64,000 bases of DNA. Source: Ficedula albicollis. Its lineage: Eukaryota > Chordata > Aves > Passeriformes > Muscicapidae. Where the stretch lies: contig NC_021681.1 of NCBI RefSeq assembly GCF_000247815.1, positions 23,630,789-23,694,788 of the forward strand, written 5' to 3'. Position 1 is the first letter of the stretch; each line of letters begins with the position of its first letter. Below are positions 39,184-50,600 of this stretch, one piece after another. The position numbers were made by a program, and so were the translations under genes. The notes below the pieces were generated by a model. The model was not told the origin of the DNA and ran no database searches. It was given only the letters and a program-made list of their open reading frames with translations.

Positions 39184-39435
39184 CTCTTTCTCTTCTCTTC
39201 TCTTCTCTTCTCTTCTCTTCTCTTCTCTTCTCTTCTCTTCTCTTCTCTTCTCTTCTCTTCTCTTCTCTTCTCTTCTCTTCTCTTCTCTTCTCTTCTCTTC
39301 TCTTCTCTTCTCTTCTCTTCTCTTCTCTTCTCTTCTCTTCTCTTCTCTTCTCTTCTCTTCTCTTCTCTTCTCTTCTCTTCTCTTCTCTTCTCTTCTCTTC
39401 TCTTCTCTTCTCTTCTCTTCTCTTCTCTTCTCTTC
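39184..39435. repeat. Pentanucleotide TCTTC microsatellite, about 50 units
   Basis: The array repeats TCTTC (GAAGA on the minus strand) for about 250 bp with almost no interruptions. The unit contains no stop in several frames, which produces long artefactual open frames on both strands (Phe-Ser-Ser-Leu-Leu or Arg-Arg-Glu-Glu-Lys repeats). The lack of interruptions suggests high mutability. Confidence 0.98.
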
Positions 39436-41534
39436 CTCTCCTTCACCTCTGGTTTTCCCTGTGTCTCAGGCTTTGTGCAGCAGGAACTTTGAGCTGCCTG
39501 AGGTAGAAATCTTGTGCTGCACAGAGCACTGAGCAGCAGGATCCTGCAGGAACTGCTGGCTGACTTCCCCATTCCCGACCTTTTCCTGAGGGCACAGCCC
39601 CTTCTGCTCCGTTTGGGCTCATCTGTCAGAAGCAGCTTGGCTCTTCCAGAGCTGGAGAATGAGAAGCTGCTGAGCTGAAAGTTCCTGTGCTCCCTCCTCT
39701 CCCTGAAGGCAGGAGCTGCAGGTAGCTCAGTGCCCTGAGTTTCCTGGCTGGTGTCAAAAATCGCTGCTGGAAGTTCCAACTCTTCTATCCTAGCTCCCCT
39801 CCAGGGACTGGGGGAGCTGCTGCCATATTTCTGAGTAAAATCAGAGTTTGGAGTGAAGTTCACACATTCCCAATACCCAGAATAATACATGGATAAAAAG
39901 AGTCGCTGCTGTGAAATAGTCTGATTCCCTTCCAGGAAAGAGAAGGCAAATCCCAAACCAGCAGCAACAGCTAAGAGATACCTTCTATGCTACAGAATTT
40001 ACACTGTTAGGTACATCTGTGGATGGTGAAAATGAAAAAATGCTGACTTTTTTATTTATAGCCACCTCCAATGTAAACAGCAGCCCACAGGCAGTCTCGT
40101 ACACACCCAGAGCATTCAGAACTGTGGGGGAGTGCAGTGTTTGCCTCAAGTCCCAGGAATGCAAACAAGCAGCTGAGCACCAGAGAGGCAGTGGAAGCCT
40201 CCTATGCCAAAGGCAGACAGGGAGAAACCAGCTGGAGGGAGATCATGGGCAGAGGTGTTTAAGTGTGTGTGAATATACAAGTGAAATCCTGCCACCAGCA
40301 CCCAGGAAAATCCAAGAACCAGCCCAGTGCAACAATACTCCAGCCCAGGGTGGAGGATCAGCAGGTTCTGAGAGCTTACAAATGAATCCTGTGTGCCTGT
40401 GGGACTTCCATCCCAAATATCCCATCCAATGTCTGCACAAAAATCTTCAAGATAACCTGTCACAGCACAAGGTTGGGCAGACCAAGGTTGGAATTTGCTG
40501 CTTTGCCTGTGGGACATGGACAGGAAAATACTGGGAGAGCATTTCTGGGATCCCAGGAAGGTTTAATCTTCTATCTGAAGTTTCCCAGTACCATGTTGCT
40601 ATGAAACATTTGCAGTATAATTAAGGAGGAATGAAATATCTTACAGAGTTTCACAATATCTCATGCTACTGTTGCTTAAAAGCCATCACTAGTGTCAAGA
40701 ACTGAAAAGACAGCAGTTATTTCAGTTAATTCAGTTTAAATTTTATTGACTTTCATCTAGAATTTATTTATTTCTTTGGAAAACCAGAGAGCCCTTGCCT
40801 GGAAAAGCTCAGTGAAGACTCTGTAATATCATTGGAAGATCAAAGACTTGTTTTTAGTTAAAAAGGTGATCTGTGTAGAAAGCACTCACGACTTCTGCTA
40901 CAGCAACATTTATTATTTACTGGTAATGTTAACAGTAAATGGAAGTAGCAAATATTAATTTTCATGTTGTGAATCAAACTGAAGGACAAATAATGCATTA
41001 GCTGAGGCAAAATAAATATTTATATGTTATATCCACTCAAATTAAAGAAAGTCAATCAACCCTTGAGTTTCTAGGATGGAATTCATGCTAAAGACAAGAC
41101 AAAGGTACAGATTGATCAGCAGTATGAGAGCAGCAGATTAGGAGGCTAATTGGATTTTAAATGTCATTAAAGTAATTCTGGGCTACTGAACTGGACCTTC
41201 AGATACTCTGGATTATGGTGAAAATATATCTAATTCCTATACATCCATCTACACCCATCTCAACCTGTCAAATGAATCCTCCCCAGCTGAAAAGATGAGA
41301 AATGCCATCACATTGAAATGACTTCACAGCACCAGAAATAACAACACAAAGATCAGCAAGCCTACTTTGGTTAAAAAGAGCAGAAACTCAAAGAACAAAG
41401 TTTTCTGCCAGTCCTCCTCCTTGCCTTTCAACTTTATCTAGACAACAACATTTGGTGACATCAATTTGCTCTCCTGGTTTCTGTTAGTTTTATTGAGTAG
41501 ATAAAGAAAAGAAAAATTCTTTTATATAAGTCAC
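39436..41534. other. GC-richer then AT-rich sequence; one 201-codon open frame
   Basis: Positions 40019-40624 on the plus strand are open for 201 codons from an ATG. I see no domain, signal peptide or membrane segment. The only hint of a gene is an acceptor-like TTTTTATTTATAG just after the ATG. A frame this long is not surprising by chance in 64 kb. The stretch 40880-41070 (TGGTAATGTTAACAGTAAAT, CAAATATTAATTTTCATG) has noncoding-element style. Confidence 0.35.
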
Positions 41535-42145
41535 ATAATTATCATCCTTTATCCCTAATCAATCAAAAGGAAAAATACAAATATAGAAAGTCACGGTTTT
41601 AGTCACTTTTCTTCCTTTGATTGTTTACCAGGTTTGAGTTTCTCTTCTCCAATATACAATAATTTTCTTCTCTCATCTCTTTGTTCCAGTACTTGGAACA
41701 GCTTGAATTTGACAGATCAGATTTGGTGAGTGTTAACAGCCTAAAGCCAGAAAAATATTTTTCCAAATAGTTTCTTACAACTGTAGCACTGTTAGATGGG
41801 TTTGGATGATTTTGGCAGCCACTGGAGAAATTAATTTGCAGCAATTTGCAGTATTTAAAAATTTCCTAATACAGGGTTTTGATGGAGTTTCCAACCTTAC
41901 AATTTATTTAAGATAATCAGACGTTGTGGTTTTACTGTGCTGTGAGGATTCTTCCTCATTTCCTTCATAAAGGTCATTTCATTTTTCTTCTCTCCACAGT
42001 GAAAAGCCATAAAAGAGAAGAATCCTCATCTCTGCCTTCAGCCTCACCCTGGTGTGGACATTACATTTATTTGTGTGCTGTGTGGACTGGGGCACACCAG
42101 AGGCACGAGTTCTCCAGTGTTTTATCCCTAATGGTGGCCAATAAT
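41535..42145. repeat. 611-bp tandem duplication, copy 1
   Basis: This block is repeated immediately downstream with an exact offset of 611. The two copies appear identical except for one base near the end (GGTGGCC against GGTGGTC). The junction shares ATAAT-type microhomology. There is no recognisable gene inside; short open frames on both strands are simply duplicated along with it. Confidence 0.97.
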
Positions 42146-42756
42146 ATAATTATCATCCTTTATCCCTAATCAATCAAAAGGAAAAATACAAATATAGAAA
42201 GTCACGGTTTTAGTCACTTTTCTTCCTTTGATTGTTTACCAGGTTTGAGTTTCTCTTCTCCAATATACAATAATTTTCTTCTCTCATCTCTTTGTTCCAG
42301 TACTTGGAACAGCTTGAATTTGACAGATCAGATTTGGTGAGTGTTAACAGCCTAAAGCCAGAAAAATATTTTTCCAAATAGTTTCTTACAACTGTAGCAC
42401 TGTTAGATGGGTTTGGATGATTTTGGCAGCCACTGGAGAAATTAATTTGCAGCAATTTGCAGTATTTAAAAATTTCCTAATACAGGGTTTTGATGGAGTT
42501 TCCAACCTTACAATTTATTTAAGATAATCAGACGTTGTGGTTTTACTGTGCTGTGAGGATTCTTCCTCATTTCCTTCATAAAGGTCATTTCATTTTTCTT
42601 CTCTCCACAGTGAAAAGCCATAAAAGAGAAGAATCCTCATCTCTGCCTTCAGCCTCACCCTGGTGTGGACATTACATTTATTTGTGTGCTGTGTGGACTG
42701 GGGCACACCAGAGGCACGAGTTCTCCAGTGTTTTATCCCTAATGGTGGTCAATAAT
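42146..42756. repeat. 611-bp tandem duplication, copy 2
   Basis: This is the second unit, ending at GGTCAATAAT before unique TGGTGCCAAGG. Virtually zero divergence from copy 1 implies a very recent event or an assembly duplication. Confidence 0.97.
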
Positions 42757-45305
42757 TGGTGCCAAGGAAATAAATAAAGGAAAAAAATCCCAAAAGCAGG
42801 GTAAGCACCCACTATATTCCCTTAGTTCACAGCCACCCCCTGCTCCCAGATTTACAGAGCCTTGAAACCTTTCCACTTGTGCCACTTCATTTCCTGGATA
42901 TTCTCAAAATTTACTTGACAATGCTTGACCACAGTGAAAAATGTTATCTTTAAATAGAAACCTGGATTGGATGCTTTGTGCACTCCCACCTGGATGTCAG
43001 AAACTGATCACCACCAGTTCTGGTTTCTTTTTTCACTCCTCACCCTGGCAGAGTGCAATTTTATTAAAACAGTGATAACACCATTTTATCATCCGAATTT
43101 TAAGGGCAAGGTGAATTCACAAGGAAAAGAATTAGCGTCTCATAAGTAAAATAAATGTACCAGGTCATGTGTAAATACATGTTTGATTAATCAAAGCTCT
43201 TTGCCTTCTACAAATCCCTAAAGTACAACTGGAGTGACCCACCTGCTTTGCTGAACAAGGAAGTCTATTCCAGTGAATAATTTGAGACTCTGGAAAAGGT
43301 GAAGTATCAAAGTTTCCAAATCCTGTGTGCAAACAGGATGTTTGTGCTCTATTATTCCTAATTTTGTCTGAATCTGTTTCTTGTATAATCCAGAAGCCTA
43401 AGACGTCTTTGCCAATCTGCTGATTAAATAAGATCCTTAATATGAGTTAAATTTAGAGTCATCACTGCTGTGGGAGAAGTTAATGTGTTTTAAAAGCTCA
43501 GGCAAGTCAGTTCACAAAATAATGCCTGCAGACAGTTTGTATCTGGTCATTCATGGCTTCCTTTGGAAAGCAGATGTGCCATGCCAGGATTATTTGATTC
43601 TGCAACCAGTTGAGAGCACGTCCTCCAAAATTTAGGGCACACTTTTTTCCAAAGTAGACAAGAGCAATTTAATTTTTTTTTTTGTTAAACTAACAGTTCA
43701 TATTCAGTTAGAAATTTGAAACAGAATTCCCAGGTGTTTCTGTCACTGGAACAAACAGCAACAGACTCCGGAGCGGATAATGACTTTAGCTCTGGCAGAT
43801 AAAGCAACTCCCAACAAAATTCCCTGCCCATCCCATGGGGGAGTTGAACCACACAATTTCAAACAGCGAACCATGCAAATGCTGCATTCTCAGCCCCGAA
43901 GGTGATTTAAGCAGTGACATTTCCTCCCCTTAGTCTGGAGTTGTTGGTGGACATTGTGGGCTCCTCACTTGCCAGGGAGGTTTCACTGAGTCAAGCCAGC
44001 AAGACACCATCACATTTTCTGCATTTCAGCAAAAAAAGTGTGGCCTGGAAACCTGTTAAAAACCAAGCCCAGAGAATCCTCCAGAAGTCAAAACTTTGGA
44101 GAGGAAACTCCAGGTAGGGATTCGGGGCCCCTTACTTTGGCTGTGATCTCTGTATGAAATGCTAATTCCCACTGGGATGGAACAGGGAGTTAGACATTTA
44201 AAAATGTGTTTTACACTGCACAGATCCAGAAAATTGCACTGTCCTAATTACCCCTGTGATTTGTTTAGTGAGATTTTCCAGTTCTTTTAATTTGCTTCAG
44301 AAAAGTACCTTGGGTGTCAATGTTTAACCTTTTCCAGCTGAAATGAAGGTTACTTCAGCCAAAGGAAACATTCAGTAGGATGAATTTCTTTTATTTCCTT
44401 AAACTTTAGTAGATGACTTAACATCTGAACAGCTTTTTCTTGGGGCTTTTTTTTTTTTTCCTTAGAAAAGTACTTTTCAAGGACTCATATCAAGTTGAAA
44501 AATACACAAAATATTTCTAAACTCAAATCATTTCACATATGATGGTAGAAAACAGAGATCTCTCCAAAAACCTTACTGTGTACAGAAAAAGAATGTGGGG
44601 AAAACCTTGCTTGATATTAAAGTTGCTTTGCAACAACCTCATTTGTCAAGTTTTAAATAACTTCTGAGGCTTTTGATATTAAAAGCTCAAATCTCACTCC
44701 CACTATCCTGAATTTCCTATTGAACACTCTGGAAATAAATGGCACATGCAGCATCCTGATAACACCTGACTCAGGCATTGCAAACAGAGCTGAACGGTGA
44801 ATTTTTAGAAAAATCAGATGCTTTATCTTTGTTTTTTCCTTGCTGCCTCAAGCCATGCTTTTCCATATTTTACTTAATAGCCAAATTTGGAACCCAAAAT
44901 TACTGATCTTCCAAATGCTGGTACGGAAACTCTTGGCCTTTTGTGAAAATACAAAATGCCAACCTGCAACAAATTCAGTAAAACCACTGAAGAGATGCAG
45001 CAAACAAGAAATTCTGGGGTGGTTTTATTTGGAGAGAAGCACCTTTATCCCAAATGATTTTGCTCTACTGATCAGTTAGGGACTGTGATGAGCATGGGGG
45101 ATATTTTATCTGATCCTGCCTGAAGCCAAAAGGGACTTTCTTTCCCTTAAATGTGAGACTTCAGCCTGTGCTACAGGAAAATAACCCAGGGCAGCAGAAA
45201 GAGGCAAATGCTGTGAAACATCAGAAGATGCTGGAGCTGCTGAACAGTAACAGGGAAGAATCACGCCCTTAAAATCAAGGAATGCTTTAAAAGTAACGGG
45301 GTAAA

Positions 45306-45306
<1 letters not shown>
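42757..45306. other. AT-rich sequence without a recognised gene
   Basis: No repeats of note apart from T runs at 43672-43683 and 44448-44460. A block at 43770-43920 (GGAGCGGATAATGACTTTAG, CATGCAAATGCTGCATTC) keeps CpGs and an octamer-like ATGCAAAT, so it may be a constrained noncoding element. No exon is supported. Confidence 0.45.
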
Positions 45307-45347
<41 letters not shown>

Positions 45348-45349
45348 AA

Positions 45350-45428
<79 letters not shown>

Positions 45429-45456
45429 CGGGGGAAAAAAAAAAAAAAAAAAAAAA
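45307..45456 (+). repeat. Composite A39 / C75 / A22 homopolymer tract
   Basis: 39 A residues (45307-45345), then CCAAAA, 75 C residues (45352-45426), AACGGGGG, and 22 A residues (45435-45456). The minus strand is open as Phe/Gly/Phe homopolymers, with no coding meaning. Confidence 0.96.
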
Positions 45457-47635
45457 GGAACTATATGGACCTAGCAAGGAACCTACTTGGGAAGCAAGTG
45501 CTAAAAATAGGATGCTACAGAACAGTAGGAGGGGGTGATTTTAATTATTAAATAAATGTTGGGAAGAAATTCCCAGAAATTGGCCAAACCAGAAATTCTA
45601 CAAATTTAGAGATGGGGCTCTGGTAGATTTGGCACTAAAGAAATTGTTGTCATGATTTTGGAAAACAGTCTAAGGAATCTGCTGTATTTGTAGAACACTC
45701 CTGAGATAAAAGTCCGGTTCCTTCACCAGCTCTGTTCTACAATTTATTGTCATGACCAAGGCTGGAAAATCAAGGTCCTTTCCTTGAGCCCTCATGTTCC
45801 ATAAGATGGCACCAAAATCAGCCAAAATCCTGATGAGTTAAATCTCAGTGAAAACAAATTGCTTTTTGACTGAAGGCCTAGAGATTATACAGCTTAATTT
45901 ATGCACATGAAGCTTGGAAGGACAGAGCCTCACAACAAAGGACACCTCAGGCTCATCCACAATGTCACCCTTGAATTACCGTGCTTAAAGCTCAGAGTGC
46001 TTTGGTCACAAAAGGTCAAATGTGTGGGTGGCTGATTAAGGCAGCAGATGAAATATTAGTGCAGGTCCCCAGCAACAGCACAAACCTGACTGGGAGCATC
46101 TTCTGCACGACTTGTTTGCTCAAGGAGAGAATGGCAAACAGCCCAGAGCACAAAAGAGGAGTGGTTTTTATTCAGTGCCTCCCTTTTCTTGTAGGCTGAA
46201 TCATGCTCTGGGTTAGGGAAGAGCCATTTCTGATTGGGCTGAGCAGATTTTGGAATATTCAGTGGTTTCTGGGGTTTTTTGTTTGTTTATATCTCTTTAT
46301 TGTGTTTCAGCCACCATGGTTTCCTCTCTTGAAGCCTTGTTTTCACCAACTCTTTTACAAACCCCTCAGTCTTCACTTTCCAGTTGGTTTGTTTGGAAAT
46401 TGTCACTCCAGGGCTGAGGACAGCAGGAACCTCTTGTCTGGCAGAATTCTGATTAAAAGCTTGGTGGAAGTGAAAGGAAATCTATCCTTATCCAGCCTGA
46501 TCTCCAGAAGAAATGCTCCAGAATTCCTCTAATAATAGGATATTTCCTATGCGAATGTATCATGGCTTCTGACATTAAAAGCTGCTCCTCAGTATTTAAT
46601 GCTTTTTTAAAGAGGAGAGAAAGTTTAATCCATTTATTTTACCAGATAATAAATTTTAACCACAATCAATTTTTTTTCTTCTTTCTATTCTGTCTTGATA
46701 TAGCACACCAGGTAAAAAGCAATGGCTATGCCTTTCCCTGTCTATTTTTATCTAGGATACATCCCTTTATTTTCTATACCTATTTAGAATATTGTATATA
46801 AATGAAATCTTAAATTTGAACCTTAGAAGATATCAGTGTTCTTTTTCCTCCAAAGGATTATTAAGCTACTTTTATTAGCTGCCTAATTGGAAAGAGATCC
46901 TATTTTTTATGCACTTCTGATATGTTGTTTTCCCTGTCTGGAACATATCCCCATCTGTGTGTAAGGATATAATATACAACTGTTGAAAAATAATAAACGT
47001 GCAGTATAATTATTATTATTTTCCAGCCAAATTGTGTAAGAGCAGGGAGTTCAAAGTGCATCTGTATTTAAATAAGACACTCTATCCTCTAACTGTTAGA
47101 ATATTAAAATTATTCTGCTCTTTGTCATTGGATTGTGGAGTTAGTTTCTGTGGAGTCAGGAATTAAGTGATTATTGTAGCAATGTCTTGCATGGATATTG
47201 GCCATAAAAACTTACAAATTACAATGTGAGAGAGTTTTAAACTTTAATACCTCACATTACTTTCATCACATTCAATAAAATGTTTTATTCTTCCATGATG
47301 TTTCATCAGGATGTGTGTGACTTCATTATCTCCTTGTTCCAGACACATCTCGTGAAGGGAATGTTTTAAATCATCCCAATGATGAGGTTTTCTCATATTT
47401 TCCTTATTTCTTTCAACAGATTTCACAATTGCCAGGTCCCAGAGGAAATTCTTGGAAGACAAGTCTGGCGAGGAAGAATGTCACAACTTTCTCTGGCAAA
47501 AACTGTGAGATGTTAATTTAAAGTACATAGAGCTAAAGCAGGTAAGATTGAATACACTGCAAATATTGTGTATCTTACCCCACTCAGAATAATGCTGATG
47601 TTCACATTCTGGATGATAACAAAGGAATTTGGACT
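45457..47635. other. AT-rich sequence without a recognised gene
   Basis: Single-copy sequence. 46850-46960 (AAGGATTATTAAGCTACTTT, TATTAGCTGCCTAATTGG) has noncoding-element style. The minus-strand open frame at 47244-47462 has no recognised family. Confidence 0.45.
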
Positions 47636-47692
47636 CGAATAACCCTTGTGGGCTCCTTCCCACTCAGGATATTCTATGATTTCTGTGATACT
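47636..47692 (+). mobile_element. Short CR1 LINE 3' tail
   Basis: GTGGGCTCCTTCCCACTCAG then GATATTCTATGATTTCTGTG matches the CR1 subfamily ending (GGTCCCTTCCAACTCAGGAT, ATTCTATGATTCTGTG). Only the terminal 50 or so bases are recognisable. Confidence 0.75.
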
Positions 47693-50600
47693 AAAAAATT
47701 CATGTACCAGAGTGAACAAAAGACTGAATAATTTCAGAAGAGCTGTGTAATCAAATGGGATTTTTTTTTATCATGACAAATCCTTGTCCTTTCATTTTGC
47801 CAGTTTATGAAAATACTTTTAATTTCTAAGTGAAAAAAAATGATTTAAATATCAAAGGAAGGTAAAAAAAGGGTCAAATTGTTGAGGGTTCCTTAAAGAT
47901 TACCAGGTTTGACTGGAATTTATCAGCTTGTTAGACAAGAAACAGAGTTTGATGGGACAAAACTAAATTCCCAGAAGGCAGAGATGGGGTTAGAAGACAG
48001 AATTACCTTGAAGGAGTTTGTCTAACTCAAAACTACATAAATGGATGGATTGGGGTCAAGGGAGGAGTGATGTGCCATGACTGGCAATAGGAGTCCATTT
48101 AATTGAGATGACAGCTGTCCTCCAGTTGCTATCCCTTGAATAAATTATTTGATTTGATTAATTTTTCTCAGGCTGCAAGATGAGACGAGGTTTTATATTA
48201 ATTCTGAGAACTCTCATTTATTTGTACTCTGATGAAGACTCCTCTGTCCCAGCTGCAAATGCTTCCAAGTCAATCTGGACATGTTTATTTACCTGAACAA
48301 TCTGCTTTTCTGCTGGGTTTTCAGCTTTCCAAAGAAGTAATTATTGGTTTAGGTCACACTGCTGTGGCCTGTCTGATAAATTCATGTCTTTGGCTGGTAT
48401 CTGCTCAGCTCTGCTTGTTCTTGGTGGTGGAAACAGGAATAGGCACTGTTGAAACTTCCAAGGTTATTTGGGATGTGCTGATTTATTAATTCAGGTTTGA
48501 ACTGATTGGGTATTTTTACTTCTTCCAGATATCCCTGAGCAAGGTGGGAATGAAATGATGGGAATTTATCAGAGCAGATGAAAAATTATTGTTTACCTGC
48601 TGGAAAGGTGAAAAGAACCTGGGCTGGCACTCAGAATTCTCACAAAAGTCATTGAATTTGAATAAACACAGACAGCAGGGCAATGTCCTTGGGGGTTATT
48701 TCTGTTTCAGATGAATCCTCCTATTCTGCATTGCCACCTGTGCCATCCCTCATCTGACAAATTAAAAAGAAGCATCACAGATATTTTAATAAAAACCACA
48801 GAGTGCTGCCAATATTTTAAAGGACAAGGAGGTTCCACAGATTATTGAAATTCAGAGTAATGAACAACAACTATAAAATATTTCAGCCTCTGTGTTGAAC
48901 AGCACAATTCATCCCCTTAAAAACAAATCAATACATGCAAAACAAAGTAAAAGGATATTAAAAAAAAAAAAACCAGCCAAGCTGTAATGTGTTTATTGGA
49001 TGAAGGATCAAAGAGCAAATAGCATATTTAAATGTTCACTCGTTGTTATGCTGAAAAGTGGAGCAAGAATGGACAGAAAGTATCAGGAGCAAAACTTTGT
49101 TCAGTGAAAACTTTGCTATCAGTTTCCAAAAAGACACCACTAATCCTGACTCCTTTATATAATCCTGTTGACAGCTTTTATCATATTCCCAAGAAGCACT
49201 GAGTGATGTTGACTGAAAGGATTCAGGCATGTTTCCATTATTAATTTAGGGCTGGATGTATATGAGCAGTTTAATAGGGTAGCTTATAAAAACCCTCTCC
49301 TAGATATAGAGTTTTAAACTTGCTTCATTCCCCTGCAACACTGTTAGAATCTGGTTTATGTGTCTTCTGCAACACTGTTAGAATCTGTTTTATGTGTCTT
49401 TTATTTTGGGGAGATAAAACATTTCGTTTTCCATCAGTGGAATCCTCTCTAAATACACAATTGACATCTGCTGTCAACTGTCATCTGCTTCATAATTAAC
49501 GATCCAGATGTTAACAGGCTTTTGTCTAAAGGAAATCACTTCATTGTTTGATGTTCCAGATGAAAATCATGACTTCTTGACTTCCCTTTCTCATCTTCAG
49601 AAGGAAACATGTTTTCTTCTGATGTGGATGACACTGCTGGTGTGTGCTGGGTGTTTACTGGTTTGGTTTTTTTTTTAATTTCCAAAGTTTTGCTTTTTCT
49701 TGTCACACTCCTTTTCCAGCTCTTGCTCTGCCTCCTTTTTGCCCCAGAATTTCAGCCTCTGCTTGGCTCTGGAGACACTTGCACTCATCTGGAGATCTCT
49801 CCCAACAAACCTGGTCCTTAAGTGAGTCATTACCCAGAAGTTAAATGAGATTCATGTCCAAGGTTTCTGTCTCACAGTGGACAACACTTTCTCTGCTGCT
49901 GAATTGCAGCTGAAAAGCAGAATTTACACTGCACACCAGGAAATGGAGTCAGGAAAGACAATCTTCTCTGTTGTTTTACCTTTAAATATCATCCCTCATC
50001 TGTTCTTCTCTGTGTGTCTCATCTTTCCCTGTTCCAGGCACTTTTCCCAGTGTTTCTCTCTCTGGTAGAATCTTCTCTGTTGACATTTGCTTTCTTGGAA
50101 CAAACAATCTTGATTTTGCTGTGCTATTTCTTCTCTGAAAAGTCTGAGAATTGTCAAATTTGCTGCTTTATGGTGACTTTTCCCCAAGTTTCCAGCTTCC
50201 CCTTCTCCAGGGCAAGGTAGGAAGATGAACATTCCTGTTTTGTTTTCTGCTGGACCCCAAAATCACTGTCAGTGACTGTGAACACAACTGAACTTTGGTG
50301 TCATTCCAGTAGGAAAACCTGCCTGATCCTGAGTAATCCAAAGGAATTTCTAATTAATCATAACACACTTTTCCTATCTGTTTCTTTCAGTAGGTGGTAA
50401 ACACTCAATTTAAATAAATCAAGAAAAATAAAACCTGTGCTTCTTATTGTCATGGTGCAGATCTCTATCAAAAAATAAGTGAATTAATTTTTTCCTGGGT
50501 TCCCAAACAGCCACTGGCTGCTAACACAGTATTTGAATTCCACTACAGCAAATGAATTTTGATAGAAAAGTTAAAGTGCTCCCAGACTCCTCCTGGTGCA

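Noticed and set aside
38908..39956. Long open frames of 131 to 283 codons on both strands
   Set aside because: The TCTTC microsatellite has no stop in these frames; the repeat, not a gene, creates them.
45106..45477. 123-codon minus-strand frame with Phe and Gly runs
   Set aside because: It is a reading of the A and C homopolymer composite.
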